A program made the translations under genes and the position numbers. From Geodermatophilus pulveris (GTDB lineage: Bacteria; Actinomycetota; Actinomycetes; Mycobacteriales; Geodermatophilaceae), in the NCBI RefSeq assembly GCF_900188375.1, contig NZ_FZOO01000008.1, positions 124,001-188,000 of the forward strand: a DNA stretch of 64,000 nt, given 5' to 3'. Positions 41,801 to 50,849 of the stretch are shown here, piece by piece; within the stretch, counting starts at the first letter, position 1, and the number at the start of each line of letters is the position of its first letter. The notes under the pieces are model-generated. The model was not told the origin of the DNA, did not search any database, and saw nothing but the letters and a program-made list of their open reading frames with translations.

Positions 41801-44543
41801 ACAAGGCCCCCCCTGCCCCCCACCACCCGCAGGCCCGCGGCGGGACCCTGCAGGGGGGCCGCCCGCCGAGCAGGAGGCGCCCCGGCCGCCCGCGCACTGG
41901 GAGGCCGACGTCGTCGCCGCCGACGGCGGCACGCTGCACCTGCGCCCCATCCGCCCGGACGACGACGAGCGCCTCGTCGGGCTGATGGACCGCAGCTCGG
42001 ACCAGACCCGTTACTACCGGTTCTTCGGGCCGATGAGGCGGCTGTCCGACCGGGACCTGTACCACTTCACCCACGTCGACCACGACTCCCGGGTCGCCTT
42101 CGTGCTGGTCCTCGGCGACCAGGTGGTCGGCGTCGGCCGCTACGACCGCTACCCCGGCACCGACGAGGCCGAGGTGGCCTTCCTGGTCGAGGACGCCCAC
42201 CAGGGCCGGGGGCTGGGCTCGGTGCTGCTCGAGCACCTGGCCGCCGCGGCCCGGGAGCGCGGCATCACCACCTTCGTCGCCGAGGTGCTGGCGCAGAACA
42301 ACCGGATGGTGCGGGTCTTCCTGGACGCCGGGTACACCCCGAAACGCTCCTACGAGGAGGGCGTCGTCCACCTCACCTTCCCGATCGCGCCCACCGCGAC
42401 CGCCCTGCAGGTGGCCTACGAGCGCGAGCAGCGCAGCGAGTCCCGGTCGATCGCGCGGCTGCTCACCCCGTCGTCGGTCGCCGTGGTGGGCGCCAGCAAC
42501 GACGACGGCAAGATCGGCAACGCCGTCCTGCGGCACCTGCTGGACCTGGGCTTCGAGGGTCCGGTCTACCCGGTCAACCCCGGCACCCGGCACGTGCGGG
42601 GGGTGCCGGCCTACGCCGGCATCGAGGACGTCCCCGACGACGTCGACCTCGCCGTGCTCGCCGTGCCCGCCGACGAGGTGGCCGGCGTCGTGGCGGCGTG
42701 CCGCCGCAAGCGGGTGCACGGCCTCGTGGTGATCTCCGGCGGGTTCGGCGAGTCCGGCCCCGAGGGGCGGGTCCGCGAGCGGGAGCTGGTCGCGGCGGCG
42801 CGCGCCTCGGGCATGCGGGTGGTCGGCCCCAACTGCCTGGGCATCGTCAACACCGACCCGGCGGTGCGGCTCAACGCCAGCCTCGCGCCGCGGGTGCCCG
42901 GCCGCGGGCGGGTGGGCTTCTTCGCCCAGTCCGGGGCGCTCGGCTCCGCGCTGCTGGGCCAGGCGCGCAACCGCAACATCGGGCTGTCCAGCTTCGTGTC
43001 GGCCGGCAACCGCGCCGACGTCAGCGGCAACGACATGCTGCAGTACTGGGCCACCGACCCGGCCACCGAGGTCGTGCTGCTGCACCTGGAGAGCTTCGGC
43101 AACCCGCGCAAGTTCGCCCGGCTGGCCCGTCGGGTGGGCCGCACCAAGCCGGTGGTCGCGGTGAAGAGCGGCCGGCACGTGCGGATGACCGAGGGGCTGG
43201 CCGGCACGTCGGTGGCGGTGCCGGAGGAGTCGGTGGCCGCGCTGTTCGCCTCCGCCGGCGTCATCCGGGTCGAGACGCTGGCGCAGCTGTTCGACGTCGG
43301 CACGCTGCTGGCCCACCAGCCGCTGCCCGCCGGGGACCGGGTCGCGGTGGTCGGCAACTCCACCGCCATGGGCTGGCTGGTGACCGACGCCGTCCTCGAG
43401 CAGGGGATGCAGCCGGCCCACGAGGCGCCCACCGACATCGGCGCCGACGGCTCGGCCGAGGACTTCCGGGCCGCCCTGCAGAGCGCGGTCGACGACGAGA
43501 CGGTGGACGCCGTCGTCGCGGTGTTCCTCCCGCCGGTCAGCCGCGGCGCCGCCGAGTACGGCCGCGCGCTGCGCGAGGTGGCCGGCGGCGCGGACAAGCC
43601 GGTGGTGGCCACGTTCCTGTCCAGCGAGGGGGTGCCGGTCGAGCTCACCGTCCCGGAGGAGGACGGGACGCCGGCCCGCGGCTCGGTGCCGTCGTTCTCC
43701 ACGCCGGAGCGGGCGGTCATCGCGCTGGCCCGGGTGGTGCAGTACGCGGCCTGGCGGCGCCGCCCCGTCGGCGAGGTGCCGGACCTGGAGGGCGTCGACG
43801 AGCAGGCCGCGCGGGCCGTCGTCCTGGCCGCGCTGGCCGCGGACCCCGCCGGGCGGGCACTGACCGACGAGGAGGTGATCGCGCTGCTGGCCGCCTACGG
43901 CATCCCCCTGCTGGGCACCCGCACGGTCACCGACGCCGCGGCGGCGGTCGCCGCGGCCGAGGCGGTCGGCTACCCGGTGGTGCTCAAGTCCACCGCGCCG
44001 TGGCTGCGGCACCGCTCCGACCTCGGCGGGGTGCGGCTGGACCTCGACGACGCCGACGCGGTGCGCGCGGCGTTCGCCGCGATCCCCTCGGGCGATCCGG
44101 TGATCGTGCAGGAGATGGCCGCGCCGGGGGTGGCCACGGTCGTGGAGATCGTCGACGACCCGTCCTTCGGCGCGCTGGTCAGCTTCGGGCTGGGCGGCGT
44201 GGCCACCGACCTGCTCGGCGACCGCGCCTACCGCACCCTGCCGCTGACCGACCGGGACGCCGCCGAGCTGGTGCGCGCCCCGCGGGCCTGGCCGCTGCTG
44301 GACGGCTACCGCGGCTCCGAGCCGGTCGACGTCGCCGCGCTGGAGGACCTGCTGCTGCGGGTCGCCCGGATGGCCGACGACCTGCCCGAGGTGCTGCAGC
44401 TGAGCATGGAGCCGGTCCTCGTCGGCCCGCCGGACCCGTGGCACGGCGGGCGGTCGCTGGTCGTGGCCGGCGCCGCGGCCCGGGTCGGCCCGCCGACCGC
44501 CCGCGTCGAGCCCGGCCCGCGCCGCATGCGCAACCCGATGTGA
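41793..44543 (+). CDS. GNAT-fused protein lysine acetyltransferase (Pat type)
   Basis: A 916-residue enzyme: Pro-rich N-terminus (1-35), GNAT acetyltransferase domain (about 40-200, acetyl-CoA loop [18 protein letters not shown]), then an ADP-forming acyl-CoA synthetase-like region: CoA-binding (about 225-350, [20 protein letters not shown]), succinyl-CoA ligase-like (about 360-650, [13 protein letters not shown]) and ATP-grasp (about 690-905). It probably acetylates acetyl-CoA synthetase and similar enzymes. The N-terminal GNAT is the reversed layout seen in Streptomyces PatA, compared with Salmonella Pat. The Pro-rich N-terminus is encoded by a copy of the dispersed palindrome. GTG 41793 is the only in-frame start before the GNAT domain. 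Confidence 0.92.
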   Translation: MTEQGPPCPPPPAGPRRDPAGGPPAEQEAPRPPAHWEADVVAADGGTLHLRPIRPDDDERLVGLMDRSSDQTRYYRFFGPMRRLSDRDLYHFTHVDHDSRVAFVLVLGDQVVGVGRYDRYPGTDEAEVAFLVEDAHQGRGLGSVLLEHLAAAARERGITTFVAEVLAQNNRMVRVFLDAGYTPKRSYEEGVVHLTFPIAPTATALQVAYEREQRSESRSIARLLTPSSVAVVGASNDDGKIGNAVLRHLLDLGFEGPVYPVNPGTRHVRGVPAYAGIEDVPDDVDLAVLAVPADEVAGVVAACRRKRVHGLVVISGGFGESGPEGRVRERELVAAARASGMRVVGPNCLGIVNTDPAVRLNASLAPRVPGRGRVGFFAQSGALGSALLGQARNRNIGLSSFVSAGNRADVSGNDMLQYWATDPATEVVLLHLESFGNPRKFARLARRVGRTKPVVAVKSGRHVRMTEGLAGTSVAVPEESVAALFASAGVIRVETLAQLFDVGTLLAHQPLPAGDRVAVVGNSTAMGWLVTDAVLEQGMQPAHEAPTDIGADGSAEDFRAALQSAVDDETVDAVVAVFLPPVSRGAAEYGRALREVAGGADKPVVATFLSSEGVPVELTVPEEDGTPARGSVPSFSTPERAVIALARVVQYAAWRRRPVGEVPDLEGVDEQAARAVVLAALAADPAGRALTDEEVIALLAAYGIPLLGTRTVTDAAAAVAAAEAVGYPVVLKSTAPWLRHRSDLGGVRLDLDDADAVRAAFAAIPSGDPVIVQEMAAPGVATVVEIVDDPSFGALVSFGLGGVATDLLGDRAYRTLPLTDRDAAELVRAPRAWPLLDGYRGSEPVDVAALEDLLLRVARMADDLPEVLQLSMEPVLVGPPDPWHGGRSLVVAGAAARVGPPTARVEPGPRRMRNPM
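41805..41860. repeat. Dispersed palindromic repeat, copy B (inside pat)
   Basis: Ends GGCCCCCCCTGC and GCAGGGGGGCC are inverted, with C-run and CGGCGGGACCCTGC core as in copies A and C. It lies within pat codons 5-23 and is read as a Pro/Gly-rich peptide, in frame and without a stop. Confidence 0.65.
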
Positions 44544-44557
44544 TGCGGAGACGGCGA

Positions 44558-44585
44558 GAGCCGGTCACCGACCGGTGACCGGCTC
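44558..44585. terminator. Perfect bidirectional hairpin between pat and sigB
   Basis: A 12-bp perfect stem GAGCCGGTCACC/GGTGACCGGCTC (44558-44569 with 44574-44585) with a 4-nt loop. It lies in the 147-bp gap between convergent pat and sigB. Confidence 0.75.
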
Positions 44586-44690
44586 CCGACACGTGCCCAG
44601 CGGTGGTGCAGGCGACCGGAGCCGCTGCGCGGGCCACGGCACCACGACGCGGGGCCCCACCGGCCCCCGGCGGAGGGCGGCGGGAGGACC

Positions 44691-45674
44691 TCAGGCGAGG
44701 TAGTCCCGGAGGGCCTCGGCGCGCTCGGGGGAGCGCAGCTTGGCCATCGTCTCGCGCTCGATCTGGCGGACCCGCTCGCGGGAGAGGCCGAACTGCTTGC
44801 CGATCTGCTCCAGCGTGCGCGGCTGGCCGCCGTCCAGGCCGAAGCGCAGCACGACCACGTCGCGCTCCCGGTCCTCCAGCGTGGAGAGCACGGTGCGCAC
44901 GTCGCCCTTCATCATCTGGAAGGCCACGGCGTCCTCGGCGACCGCCGCGTCGGCGTCCTCGATGAAGTCGCCCAGCCGGGACTCCTCGTCGGCACCGACG
45001 GTCTGGTCCAGGCTCACCAGGTCGCGGGAGTACTCCAGCAGCTCGGTGATCCGCTCCGGGGTCATGTCGAGCTCCAGGCCGAGCTCCTCGGCGGTGGGCT
45101 CGCGCTCCAGCTCCTGGTGGATCCGGCGCCGGGTGCGCACCACCTTGTTGACCTGCTCGGCGAGGTGCACGGGCAGCCGGATGGTGCGGCCCGAGTCGGC
45201 CATCGCGCGGGTGATGGCCTGGCGGATCCACCACGTGGCGTAGGTCGAGAACTTGAAGCCCTTGGTGTAGTCGAACTTCTCGACCGCCCGGATCAGGCCG
45301 ACGTTGCCCTCCTGGATCAGGTCCAGGAACGTCATGCCGTGACCGGTGTAGCGCTTGGCCACCGAGACGACCAGGCGCAGGTTGGCCTCCAGCAGGTGCC
45401 GCTTGGCGGCCTTGCCGTCGGCGGCCAGTGCCTTGTAGTCCCGCTGCAGGGCAGGGGTGAGCTGCCGCTCGGTGAGCAGCCGCTCGGCGTACAGGCCGGC
45501 CTCGATGCGCTTGGAGAGCTCGACTTCCTGCTCGGCGGTCAGCAGCGCGGTCTTGCCGATGGTGTTGAGGTACACCCGGACGAGGTCGGTGGACACCAGG
45601 CCGCTGGTGTCCGGCTCGCGGCGCGGGGCGCGCACCTCGAGAGCGTCGGTGGTGGAAGACTGCAGCAGCGTCAC
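44691..45674 (-). CDS. sigB: RNA polymerase sigma factor SigB (principal-like)
   Basis: A 327-residue group 2 sigma-70 factor. Region 1.2 ([30 protein letters not shown]), region 2 ([57 protein letters not shown], given here as landmarks of a continuous block around 90-165), region 3, and region 4 ([28 protein letters not shown]) are all present. Length and lack of a long N-terminal extension match mycobacterial SigB. GTG 45674 has AAGGA upstream. An ECF-type promoter lies about 150 bp upstream, so stress sigma factors probably induce it. Confidence 0.92.
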   Translation of the reverse strand: MTLLQSSTTDALEVRAPRREPDTSGLVSTDLVRVYLNTIGKTALLTAEQEVELSKRIEAGLYAERLLTERQLTPALQRDYKALAADGKAAKRHLLEANLRLVVSVAKRYTGHGMTFLDLIQEGNVGLIRAVEKFDYTKGFKFSTYATWWIRQAITRAMADSGRTIRLPVHLAEQVNKVVRTRRRIHQELEREPTAEELGLELDMTPERITELLEYSRDLVSLDQTVGADEESRLGDFIEDADAAVAEDAVAFQMMKGDVRTVLSTLEDRERDVVVLRFGLDGGQPRTLEQIGKQFGLSRERVRQIERETMAKLRSPERAEALRDYLA

Positions 45675-45827
45675 GATCTGTCTTCGTCCTTGCCTTCGGA
45701 TCGGATGCACACCGCGCGCCGTCGTCGGCGACGCTGTGCCCCGGGGCGTCGGGGGTCTGGTCGCTCGGCCGGCTCGGGGTCGGCCGGTGAGCCCCCGCTC
45801 TGTCTGTCCTTGTGGTACGCCCGGTCC

Positions 45828-45854
45828 AACGGCGCTGACGGGGTCGGGTGTTCC
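45828..45854 (-). promoter_or_regulatory. ECF-type (SigR/SigH/SigE-like) promoter upstream of sigB
   Basis: On the minus strand, GGAAC (45854-45850) is followed after 19 nt by GTT (45830-45828), matching the GGAAt/c-N18/19-GTT pattern of redox/heat ECF sigma factors that drive sigB in mycobacteria. It would give a leader of roughly 150 nt before GTG 45674. Confidence 0.5.
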
Positions 45855-45927
45855 ACGGGGGCCCGTTTCACAGCAGATGCACAGGACGTGTGCCTCGTCA
45901 CGTCGCTGTACCCACACCAACGACGGC

Positions 45928-46359
45928 TCAGACCTCCAGCAGCACGGTCATCGGGCCCTCGTTCACCGACGACACCAGCATCCGGGCCCCGAACACGCCC
46001 GTGGCCACCTCGCTGCCGCGGCGGCGCAGCTCGGCGACCACCTCGTCGACCAGCGGCTCGGCGACCTCGCCGGGCGCGGCGTCGGCCCAGGAGGGACGGC
46101 GGCCCTTCCGCGTGTCGGCGTAGAGGGTGAACTGGCTGACGACCAGCACCGGCAGGCCCAGGTCGCCCACGGAGCGGGCGCCGTCCCCGGTGGGGAACAC
46201 CCGCAGCTCGTGCACCTTGCGGGCCAGCGCCCGGGCCCGGTCGGCGTCGTCCTCCCGGCCCACGCCGACCAGCGCGAGCAGCCCGGGCCCGATCTCCCCG
46301 ACGACCGCGCCGCCCACCGTCACGGCCGCCGTGGCGACCCTGCTCACCACCGCGCGCAC
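45928..46359 (-). CDS. dtd: D-aminoacyl-tRNA deacylase
   Basis: Hydrolyses D-aminoacyl-tRNA (and glycyl-tRNA-Ala), a chiral proofreading enzyme. The 143-residue protein begins [33 protein letters not shown], has the conserved [20 protein letters not shown]-like stretch (here [16 protein letters not shown]) and ends with the [10 protein letters not shown] motif corresponding to the Gly-cisPro loop. GTG 46359 gives the standard N-terminus. Divergent from the HhH-GPD gene. Confidence 0.95.
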   Translation of the reverse strand: MRAVVSRVATAAVTVGGAVVGEIGPGLLALVGVGREDDADRARALARKVHELRVFPTGDGARSVGDLGLPVLVVSQFTLYADTRKGRRPSWADAAPGEVAEPLVDEVVAELRRRGSEVATGVFGARMLVSSVNEGPMTVLLEV

Positions 46360-46420
46360 CGGGACATCCTCCGGTCGCGAGCGGCCCGGCCGCGCGCGGG
46401 TCGTGCGGCACACTCCCGGT

Positions 46421-47005
46421 GTGCCCCCGCTGTGCGTCACCCAGGACGCCGCCGCCGACGAGCTGCTCGGCCGCGACCCGCTGGCCCTGCTGCTCGGCAT
46501 GCTCCTCGACCAGCAGTTCCCGATGGAGCGCGCCTTCGCCGGGCCCCGGCTGCTGGCCGACCGGATGGGCGTGGACACCCTGTCGGCGGCCGACCTCGCC
46601 GCCGCCGACCCCGAGCAGGTGGTGACCTGGTTCCGGGGCCCGCCGGCGGTGCACCGCTACCCGGGGTCGATGGCCGCCCGCACGCAGGCGGTGTGCCGGC
46701 TGGTGGTGGACCGCTACGGCGGCCGGGCCGAGGGCCTGTGGGCCGGCGTGCCGGACGGCGCGACGCTGCGGGAGCGGATCGGCGAGCTGCCCGGCTTCGG
46801 CGCGCAGAAGGCGAGGATCCTGGTCGCGCTGCTCGGCAAGCAGTACGGCGTCACCCCGCCCGGCTGGCGGGAGGCCGCCGGCGACTACGGCCGGCAGGGT
46901 GCCCGGCGGTCGGTCGCCGACGTCACCGGGCCGGAGTCGCTGGCCGAGGTGCGCGCCGGGAAGCAGGAGGCCAAGCGCGCGGCGAGGGCCGCCGCGGCCT
47001 CCTGA
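46421..47005 (+). CDS. HhH-GPD-type base-excision DNA repair protein
   Basis: A 194-residue helix-hairpin-helix DNA glycosylase-like protein (actinobacterial HhH-GPD class). [17 protein letters not shown] near residue 22 and the HhH hairpin [25 protein letters not shown] (about 125-150) mark the fold. No iron-sulfur cluster cysteines are present and the catalytic Asp is not obvious, so glycosylase activity is uncertain. GTG 46421 has CACACT 6 nt upstream. Confidence 0.87.
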   Translation: MPPLCVTQDAAADELLGRDPLALLLGMLLDQQFPMERAFAGPRLLADRMGVDTLSAADLAAADPEQVVTWFRGPPAVHRYPGSMAARTQAVCRLVVDRYGGRAEGLWAGVPDGATLRERIGELPGFGAQKARILVALLGKQYGVTPPGWREAAGDYGRQGARRSVADVTGPESLAEVRAGKQEAKRAARAAAAS

Positions 47006-47163
47006 GGGGCAAGCCGGGGGTGTCTGCACGGCCCCGGATCCGGTGGCACCATGGGCCGCGGACCCCGGGCTGACGGGGACCCGGGCGCCGTCGGGACGCC
47101 GGGCGCCGCAGCCCGCGGAGGGATCCGCCGGTCCCACGGGGGGCGGCGGAGGGGAGGAAACCC

Positions 47164-47505
47164 GTGGCCTCGAGCCAGCAGCCCGCGCGCGCCCACCGGT
47201 CGGAGCCGGTGCTCATCACCGAGGCTGCACCCAGCCTGGCCGAGCAGCACAACGCCCGGAAGCGGCGGTACGTCATCACGATGGCCGTCCGCTGCGTGAG
47301 CCTCATCCTGGCGGCGGTCTTCTACCAGACCCTGTGGCTGGCGATCATCTTCGCGGTGCTCGGCACGGTCCTGCCCTGGATCGCGGTGATGATGGCCAAC
47401 GACCGGCCGCCGAAGAAGAAGCTCGACGCCCACCGCTACACCGCGCCGCGGCCGGACCGCATCCTGGAGAACCCGACCCGCCCGGGCCGCGTCATCGAGC
47501 ACTAG
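47164..47505 (+). CDS. DUF3099-family small membrane protein
   Basis: A 113-residue actinobacterial DUF3099 protein of unknown function. The signature EPVLITEAAPSLAEQHNARKRRYVITMAVR precedes two membrane helices (about 42-60 and 62-80), and the C-terminal tail is polar. GTG 47164 follows GGGGAGGAAA. The 158-bp region upstream holds only GC-rich hairpins. Confidence 0.93.
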   Translation: MASSQQPARAHRSEPVLITEAAPSLAEQHNARKRRYVITMAVRCVSLILAAVFYQTLWLAIIFAVLGTVLPWIAVMMANDRPPKKKLDAHRYTAPRPDRILENPTRPGRVIEH

Positions 47506-47520
47506 CGGAGACCCCCGTCC

Positions 47521-48396
47521 TCAGCGGGCGCCGGGGCGGGCGACCACGGTCGCGGCCTGCGCGAGTCCGGCGTCCAGCGCGGCGGACGGGTCGCCGTCCG
47601 GTGCCGCCAGCCAGGCCGCCAGCAGCCCGGCGGCGAACGCGTCACCGGCACCGGTGGTGTCCACGACCGCCGCCGGGTGCGCCGGGCGGTGCACCAGCCG
47701 CGCGGCGTCGGCCCACAGCGCCCCGTCGGCGCCCAGCGTCACGACGGCGACCGGGTGGCGGGCGGCGAGCGCCCGCGCGGCCGCCGCCGGGTCCGCGCAG
47801 CCGGTGAGCAGCCGCGCCTCGTCCGCGTTGGGCAGCACCAGCGTGGCGCCCGCGGTGTCGGCCAGCCACCGCTCGACCCCGTGCGCGGCCAGCGGCCCGG
47901 TGGACGCCGGGTCCACCGAGACGGTGCAGCCGGCGCTCCGGGCGGCGGCCAGGGCGGCGAGCGCGGCGGCCCGCGGGCCGGGCGCGAAGAGCGTGTAGCC
48001 GGACAGGTGCAGGTGCCCGCCGCCGGCCGGCACCGGGACGTCGGCGGCGGTGAGCGCCAGGTTGGCGCCGCGGTCGGCCAGCATGCTGCGCTGCCCGCCG
48101 GGCTCCACCAGGCTGACCACCGTCCCGGTGGCCGCGCCCGGCACGGTCCGCACCGCCGGCAGCACCCCGGCCGCGGCCAGCTCGGCGACCCGGGCGGTGC
48201 CCGCCGCGTCGTCCCCGACGCAGCCGGCGAGGGTGACCGGCACGCCCAGGGTGGCCAGGTGGACGGCGACGTTCGCGCCGGCCCCGCCGCCGTGGCTGCG
48301 GATGACCGCCGGGCGGTCGGAGCCCGGGGCCGGCGCGCCGCCGAGCAGCACGACGACGTCGGTGGCCAGGTCGCCGACGACCACGACCCCCGGCAC
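47521..48396 (-). CDS. psuK: PfkB-family carbohydrate kinase, probable pseudouridine kinase
   Basis: Ribokinase-fold kinase of 291 residues. N-terminal VVVVGDLATDVVVLL, substrate-side GGGAGANVAVHLATLGVPVTLAGCVGDD, and the C-terminal anion hole/catalytic base DTTGAGDAFAAGLLAAWL are intact. Pairing with PsuG (gap of two bases after its stop) indicates phosphorylation of pseudouridine to pseudouridine 5'-phosphate, though the kinase alone could act on other nucleosides or sugars. GTG 48396 is the first start after the psuG stop. Confidence 0.85.
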   Translation of the reverse strand: MPGVVVVGDLATDVVVLLGGAPAPGSDRPAVIRSHGGGAGANVAVHLATLGVPVTLAGCVGDDAAGTARVAELAAAGVLPAVRTVPGAATGTVVSLVEPGGQRSMLADRGANLALTAADVPVPAGGGHLHLSGYTLFAPGPRAAALAALAAARSAGCTVSVDPASTGPLAAHGVERWLADTAGATLVLPNADEARLLTGCADPAAAARALAARHPVAVVTLGADGALWADAARLVHRPAHPAAVVDTTGAGDAFAAGLLAAWLAAPDGDPSAALDAGLAQAATVVARPGAR

Positions 48397-48398
48397 GG

Positions 48399-49340
48399 TC
48401 AGCCGCCCCGGGCGGCCAGGGCGGCGGCGATCCGGCCGGCCAGCTCGGCGTTGCGCAGCACCAGCCGGACGTTGACCGCCAGCGTCGCGCCCTCGCTGAC
48501 CCGGTGCAGGTGGTCGAGCACGAACGGCGTCACCGCCTTGCCCCGCACCCCGGCCCGGTCGGCCGCGGTCAGCGCGTCGGCGATCACCCGGTCGTGCAGC
48601 GCGGGGTCGAGCTGCCCGTCGTCGGGCAGCGGGTTGGCCACCACCACGGCGCCGGGGGCCAGGCCGCGGCGGGCGGCGAGCACGGCGGCGGCCTCCTCCG
48701 GCGAGGAGACCGCCCAGTCCACCGTGGCGCCGGAGTCGGCGACGTAGAAGCCGGGGAAGGTCGTCGTCCGGTAGCCGACCACGGTGACCGACAGGGACTC
48801 CAGCCGCTCCAGCGTCGCCGGGACGTCGAGGATGGACTTGACCCCGGCGCAGACCACCAGCAGCGGGGTACGCGACAGCGTGGTGAGGTCCGCGGACTCG
48901 TCGAAGGTGTCGGCCGCCTCGCGGTGCACGCCGCCGAGGCCGCCGGTGGCGAACACGCCGATGCCCGCGGCGGCGGCCAGCAGCGCGGTGCTCGACACCG
49001 TGGTCGCCCCGCTGCGGCCCAGCGCCAGGGCGACCGGCAGGTCGCGGACGGCGAGCTTGGCGAGCCCGGGGTCGGCGCACACCCGGTCCAGCCGGTCGGC
49101 GGTGAGCCCGACGTGCGGCACCCCGTCGAGGACGGCGACCGTCGCCGGCACCGCCCCGCCGGCTCGCACCGCGGCCTCCACCCGGTCGGCCGCGGCCCGG
49201 TTGTCCGGCCGGGGCAGCCCGTGGGCCAGCAGCGTGCTCTCCAGCGCCACGACCGGACGGCCACCGGCCAGCGCGTCGGCGACCTCGGGGGCGAGCACGG
49301 TCGCGGGGACGGCGGGCGGACCGGGGGAGGGCAGCGGCAC
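48399..49340 (-). CDS. psuG: Pseudouridine-5'-phosphate glycosidase
   Basis: Cleaves the C-glycosidic bond of pseudouridine 5'-phosphate to uracil and ribose 5-phosphate. The 313-residue protein shows VALESTLLAHGLPRPDN (about 30-46), VHVGL-type strand, the metal/phosphate region GVFATGGLGGVHR and the catalytic-lysine segment CAGVKSILDVP. GTG 49340 has CATGAT 6 nt upstream on the same strand. It forms an operon with the PfkB kinase; together they salvage pseudouridine from RNA turnover. Confidence 0.95.
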   Translation of the reverse strand: MPLPSPGPPAVPATVLAPEVADALAGGRPVVALESTLLAHGLPRPDNRAAADRVEAAVRAGGAVPATVAVLDGVPHVGLTADRLDRVCADPGLAKLAVRDLPVALALGRSGATTVSSTALLAAAAGIGVFATGGLGGVHREAADTFDESADLTTLSRTPLLVVCAGVKSILDVPATLERLESLSVTVVGYRTTTFPGFYVADSGATVDWAVSSPEEAAAVLAARRGLAPGAVVVANPLPDDGQLDPALHDRVIADALTAADRAGVRGKAVTPFVLDHLHRVSEGATLAVNVRLVLRNAELAGRIAAALAARGG

Positions 49341-49346
49341 CCTGCC

Positions 49347-49352
49347 ATCATG
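49347..49352 (-). promoter_or_regulatory. -10-like CATGAT for psuG
   Basis: Minus-strand CATGAT, 6 nt before GTG 49340, differing from TATGAT only in its first base. Confidence 0.4.
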
Positions 49353-49392
49353 GACGGCGGAGCGACCGTCCTCGACGACCAGGGAGCACCGC

Positions 49393-49620
49393 GTGAGCAG
49401 CACCGACCTCCTCGAGGAGCCCGACGTCCGCGAGGGCGACACCGGCAACGCCAACGAGGTCTTCCACTACGTGCGGAAGAACAAGATCGCCGAGAGCGCG
49501 GTCATGGGCACGATGGTCGAGGCCCTGTGCGGGGAGGTCTTCCCGGTCACCAAGAGCCCGAAGCCGGGCAGCCCGGTGTGCCCGGCGTGCAAGGAGATCT
49601 ACGAGCAGCTCAAGAAGTAG
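49393..49620 (+). CDS. DUF3039-family protein
   Basis: A 75-residue actinobacterial DUF3039 protein. VFHYVRKNKIAESAVMGTMVEALCGEVFPVTK is its core, ending with a CPACKEIYEQL zinc-type pair; together with the earlier Cys-Gly (ALCGE) a single metal site is possible. Function unknown. GTG 49393 has AGGGAG upstream. Confidence 0.92.
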   Translation: MSSTDLLEEPDVREGDTGNANEVFHYVRKNKIAESAVMGTMVEALCGEVFPVTKSPKPGSPVCPACKEIYEQLKK

Positions 49621-49625
49621 GAGGA

Positions 49626-49666
49626 CCCCGTCCTCCCCGGGACGGGGGCCGCCCGCCACCGGCGGG
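49626..49666. terminator. Two adjacent hairpins between DUF3039 and the brkB-type gene
   Basis: CCCCGTCC/GGACGGGG (49626-49633 with 49640-49647) and CCCGCC/GGCGGG (49652-49657 with 49661-49666). They lie between convergent genes and probably stop both transcripts. Confidence 0.6.
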
Positions 49667-49669
49667 ACG

Positions 49670-50740
49670 TCACCCGACGACGTCGTCCTCCCGGGCGCGG
49701 TCGAGCTTGGCCGCCCGCCGCGCCTGGCTGCGCTGCTGGTGCCGCTTCGGCGGGGCCGGCCAGCGGCTCTGCACGGTGGCGTTGAGCTCGGCGCCCAGCA
49801 GCACCGACATGCCGAAGAAGAAGCAGAACAGCAGCGCCGCGATCGGGGTGGCCAGCGCCCCGTAGGGCAGCGTGGTGGTGAGGATGTCGGCCACGTAGGT
49901 CCGGGTGGCCAGCGCGGTGACGACGAAGAACGCGACCGCCAGCAGGGTGCCCGGCAGGTGCCGGTGCCACGGCAGCCGCCGCGGCAGCACCACGTGGTAG
50001 AAGCTGGTCAGCGCCAGCACGAGCCCGACGATCACCAGCGGCCAGTAGACGGCGTCGACCAGCACGGTCGCGGTGCCGCGCCAGTCCACGGGCAGCAGCG
50101 AGACCAGCACCCCGCGGCCGAGCACGAGCAGCGGCAGCGTGAGCACCGCCAGCACCAGGCCGACGACGAACAGCCACAGCGCCATGAGCCGGGTGCGGAC
50201 CGGCCCGCGGACGTCGCGCTGGTCGTAGGCGATGACCACGGTGTTCATGAACGTCGCCGTCGCCGACGAGCCGGCCCACAGGGACACCAGGAAGCCGACG
50301 CTGACCAGGTCCAGCCGCCCGGACCCGAGGATGTCCTCCAGGGTGGGTTCGACCAGCGACTCGACGACGCCGGGCGTGAGGACCTCGCTGGAGGCCCGGA
50401 CCAGCTGCTCCTCGATCTGGGCCACCGAGTCCTCGCCGATCAGCGTGCCCAGGTACCCGAGCGTGCCGAGCAGCCCGATCAGCAGCGGGGGCACCGACAG
50501 GATCTGCCAGAAGGCCGCCTCCGCCGACAGCCCGAGGATGCGGTCCTGCCAGGCCTTGGCGACCGTGCGCCCGAGCACCTGCAGCGGGACGCGCAGCGCG
50601 ACCGGCCAGCGGTCCAGCCGTCCCGGTCGCGCGGCCCCGCCGTCCGGGCGGACCGCGGTCGCGCCGGAGGGCGGGGGGTCGTCGCCGTCCCCCGGGTGCC
50701 CGGTGCCGGGCGGGGGGCCGCCGGGCAGGACGGTGCGCAC
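49670..50740 (-). CDS. YihY/BrkB-family membrane protein
   Basis: Integral membrane protein of 356 residues (YihY/virulence factor BrkB family). After a polar 45-residue N-terminus there are about six helices, with AEAAFWQILSVPPLLIGLLGTLGYL, VSVGFLVSLWAGSSATATFMNTVVIAYD and PYGALATPIAALLFCFFFGMSVLLGAELNA as landmarks, and a very basic C-terminal tail. Function is unclear; a transporter or envelope role has been proposed for relatives. GTG 50740 is selected because CACACT lies 6 nt upstream; a GTG/ATG-type start at 50779 would add 13 residues. Confidence 0.88.
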   Translation of the reverse strand: MRTVLPGGPPPGTGHPGDGDDPPPSGATAVRPDGGAARPGRLDRWPVALRVPLQVLGRTVAKAWQDRILGLSAEAAFWQILSVPPLLIGLLGTLGYLGTLIGEDSVAQIEEQLVRASSEVLTPGVVESLVEPTLEDILGSGRLDLVSVGFLVSLWAGSSATATFMNTVVIAYDQRDVRGPVRTRLMALWLFVVGLVLAVLTLPLLVLGRGVLVSLLPVDWRGTATVLVDAVYWPLVIVGLVLALTSFYHVVLPRRLPWHRHLPGTLLAVAFFVVTALATRTYVADILTTTLPYGALATPIAALLFCFFFGMSVLLGAELNATVQSRWPAPPKRHQQRSQARRAAKLDRAREDDVVG

Positions 50741-50789
50741 GGCCCCAGTGTGCACGTCAGGGCGCCGTCCGGCCCGCATGGTCCTGCCG

Positions 50790-50843
50790 CCGGCCCCGTC
50801 CCGAGGCCCGCGCCGAGCGTGCGCGGCGTGAGGAGGACGGGGC
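50790..50843. repeat. Dispersed palindromic repeat, copy E (inverted, diverged)
   Basis: Read on the minus strand it has AGCCCCGTCC, CACGCCGCGCACGCTCGG core and GCGCGGG, then the closing GGACGGGGCC. It lies between the vanW-type gene and brkB-type gene. More diverged than A-D. Confidence 0.45.
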
Positions 50844-50849
50844 TCTCCG

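Noticed and set aside
50780-50849. Independent terminator hairpin
   Set aside because: Better explained as copy E of the dispersed repeat, though it may also terminate transcription.
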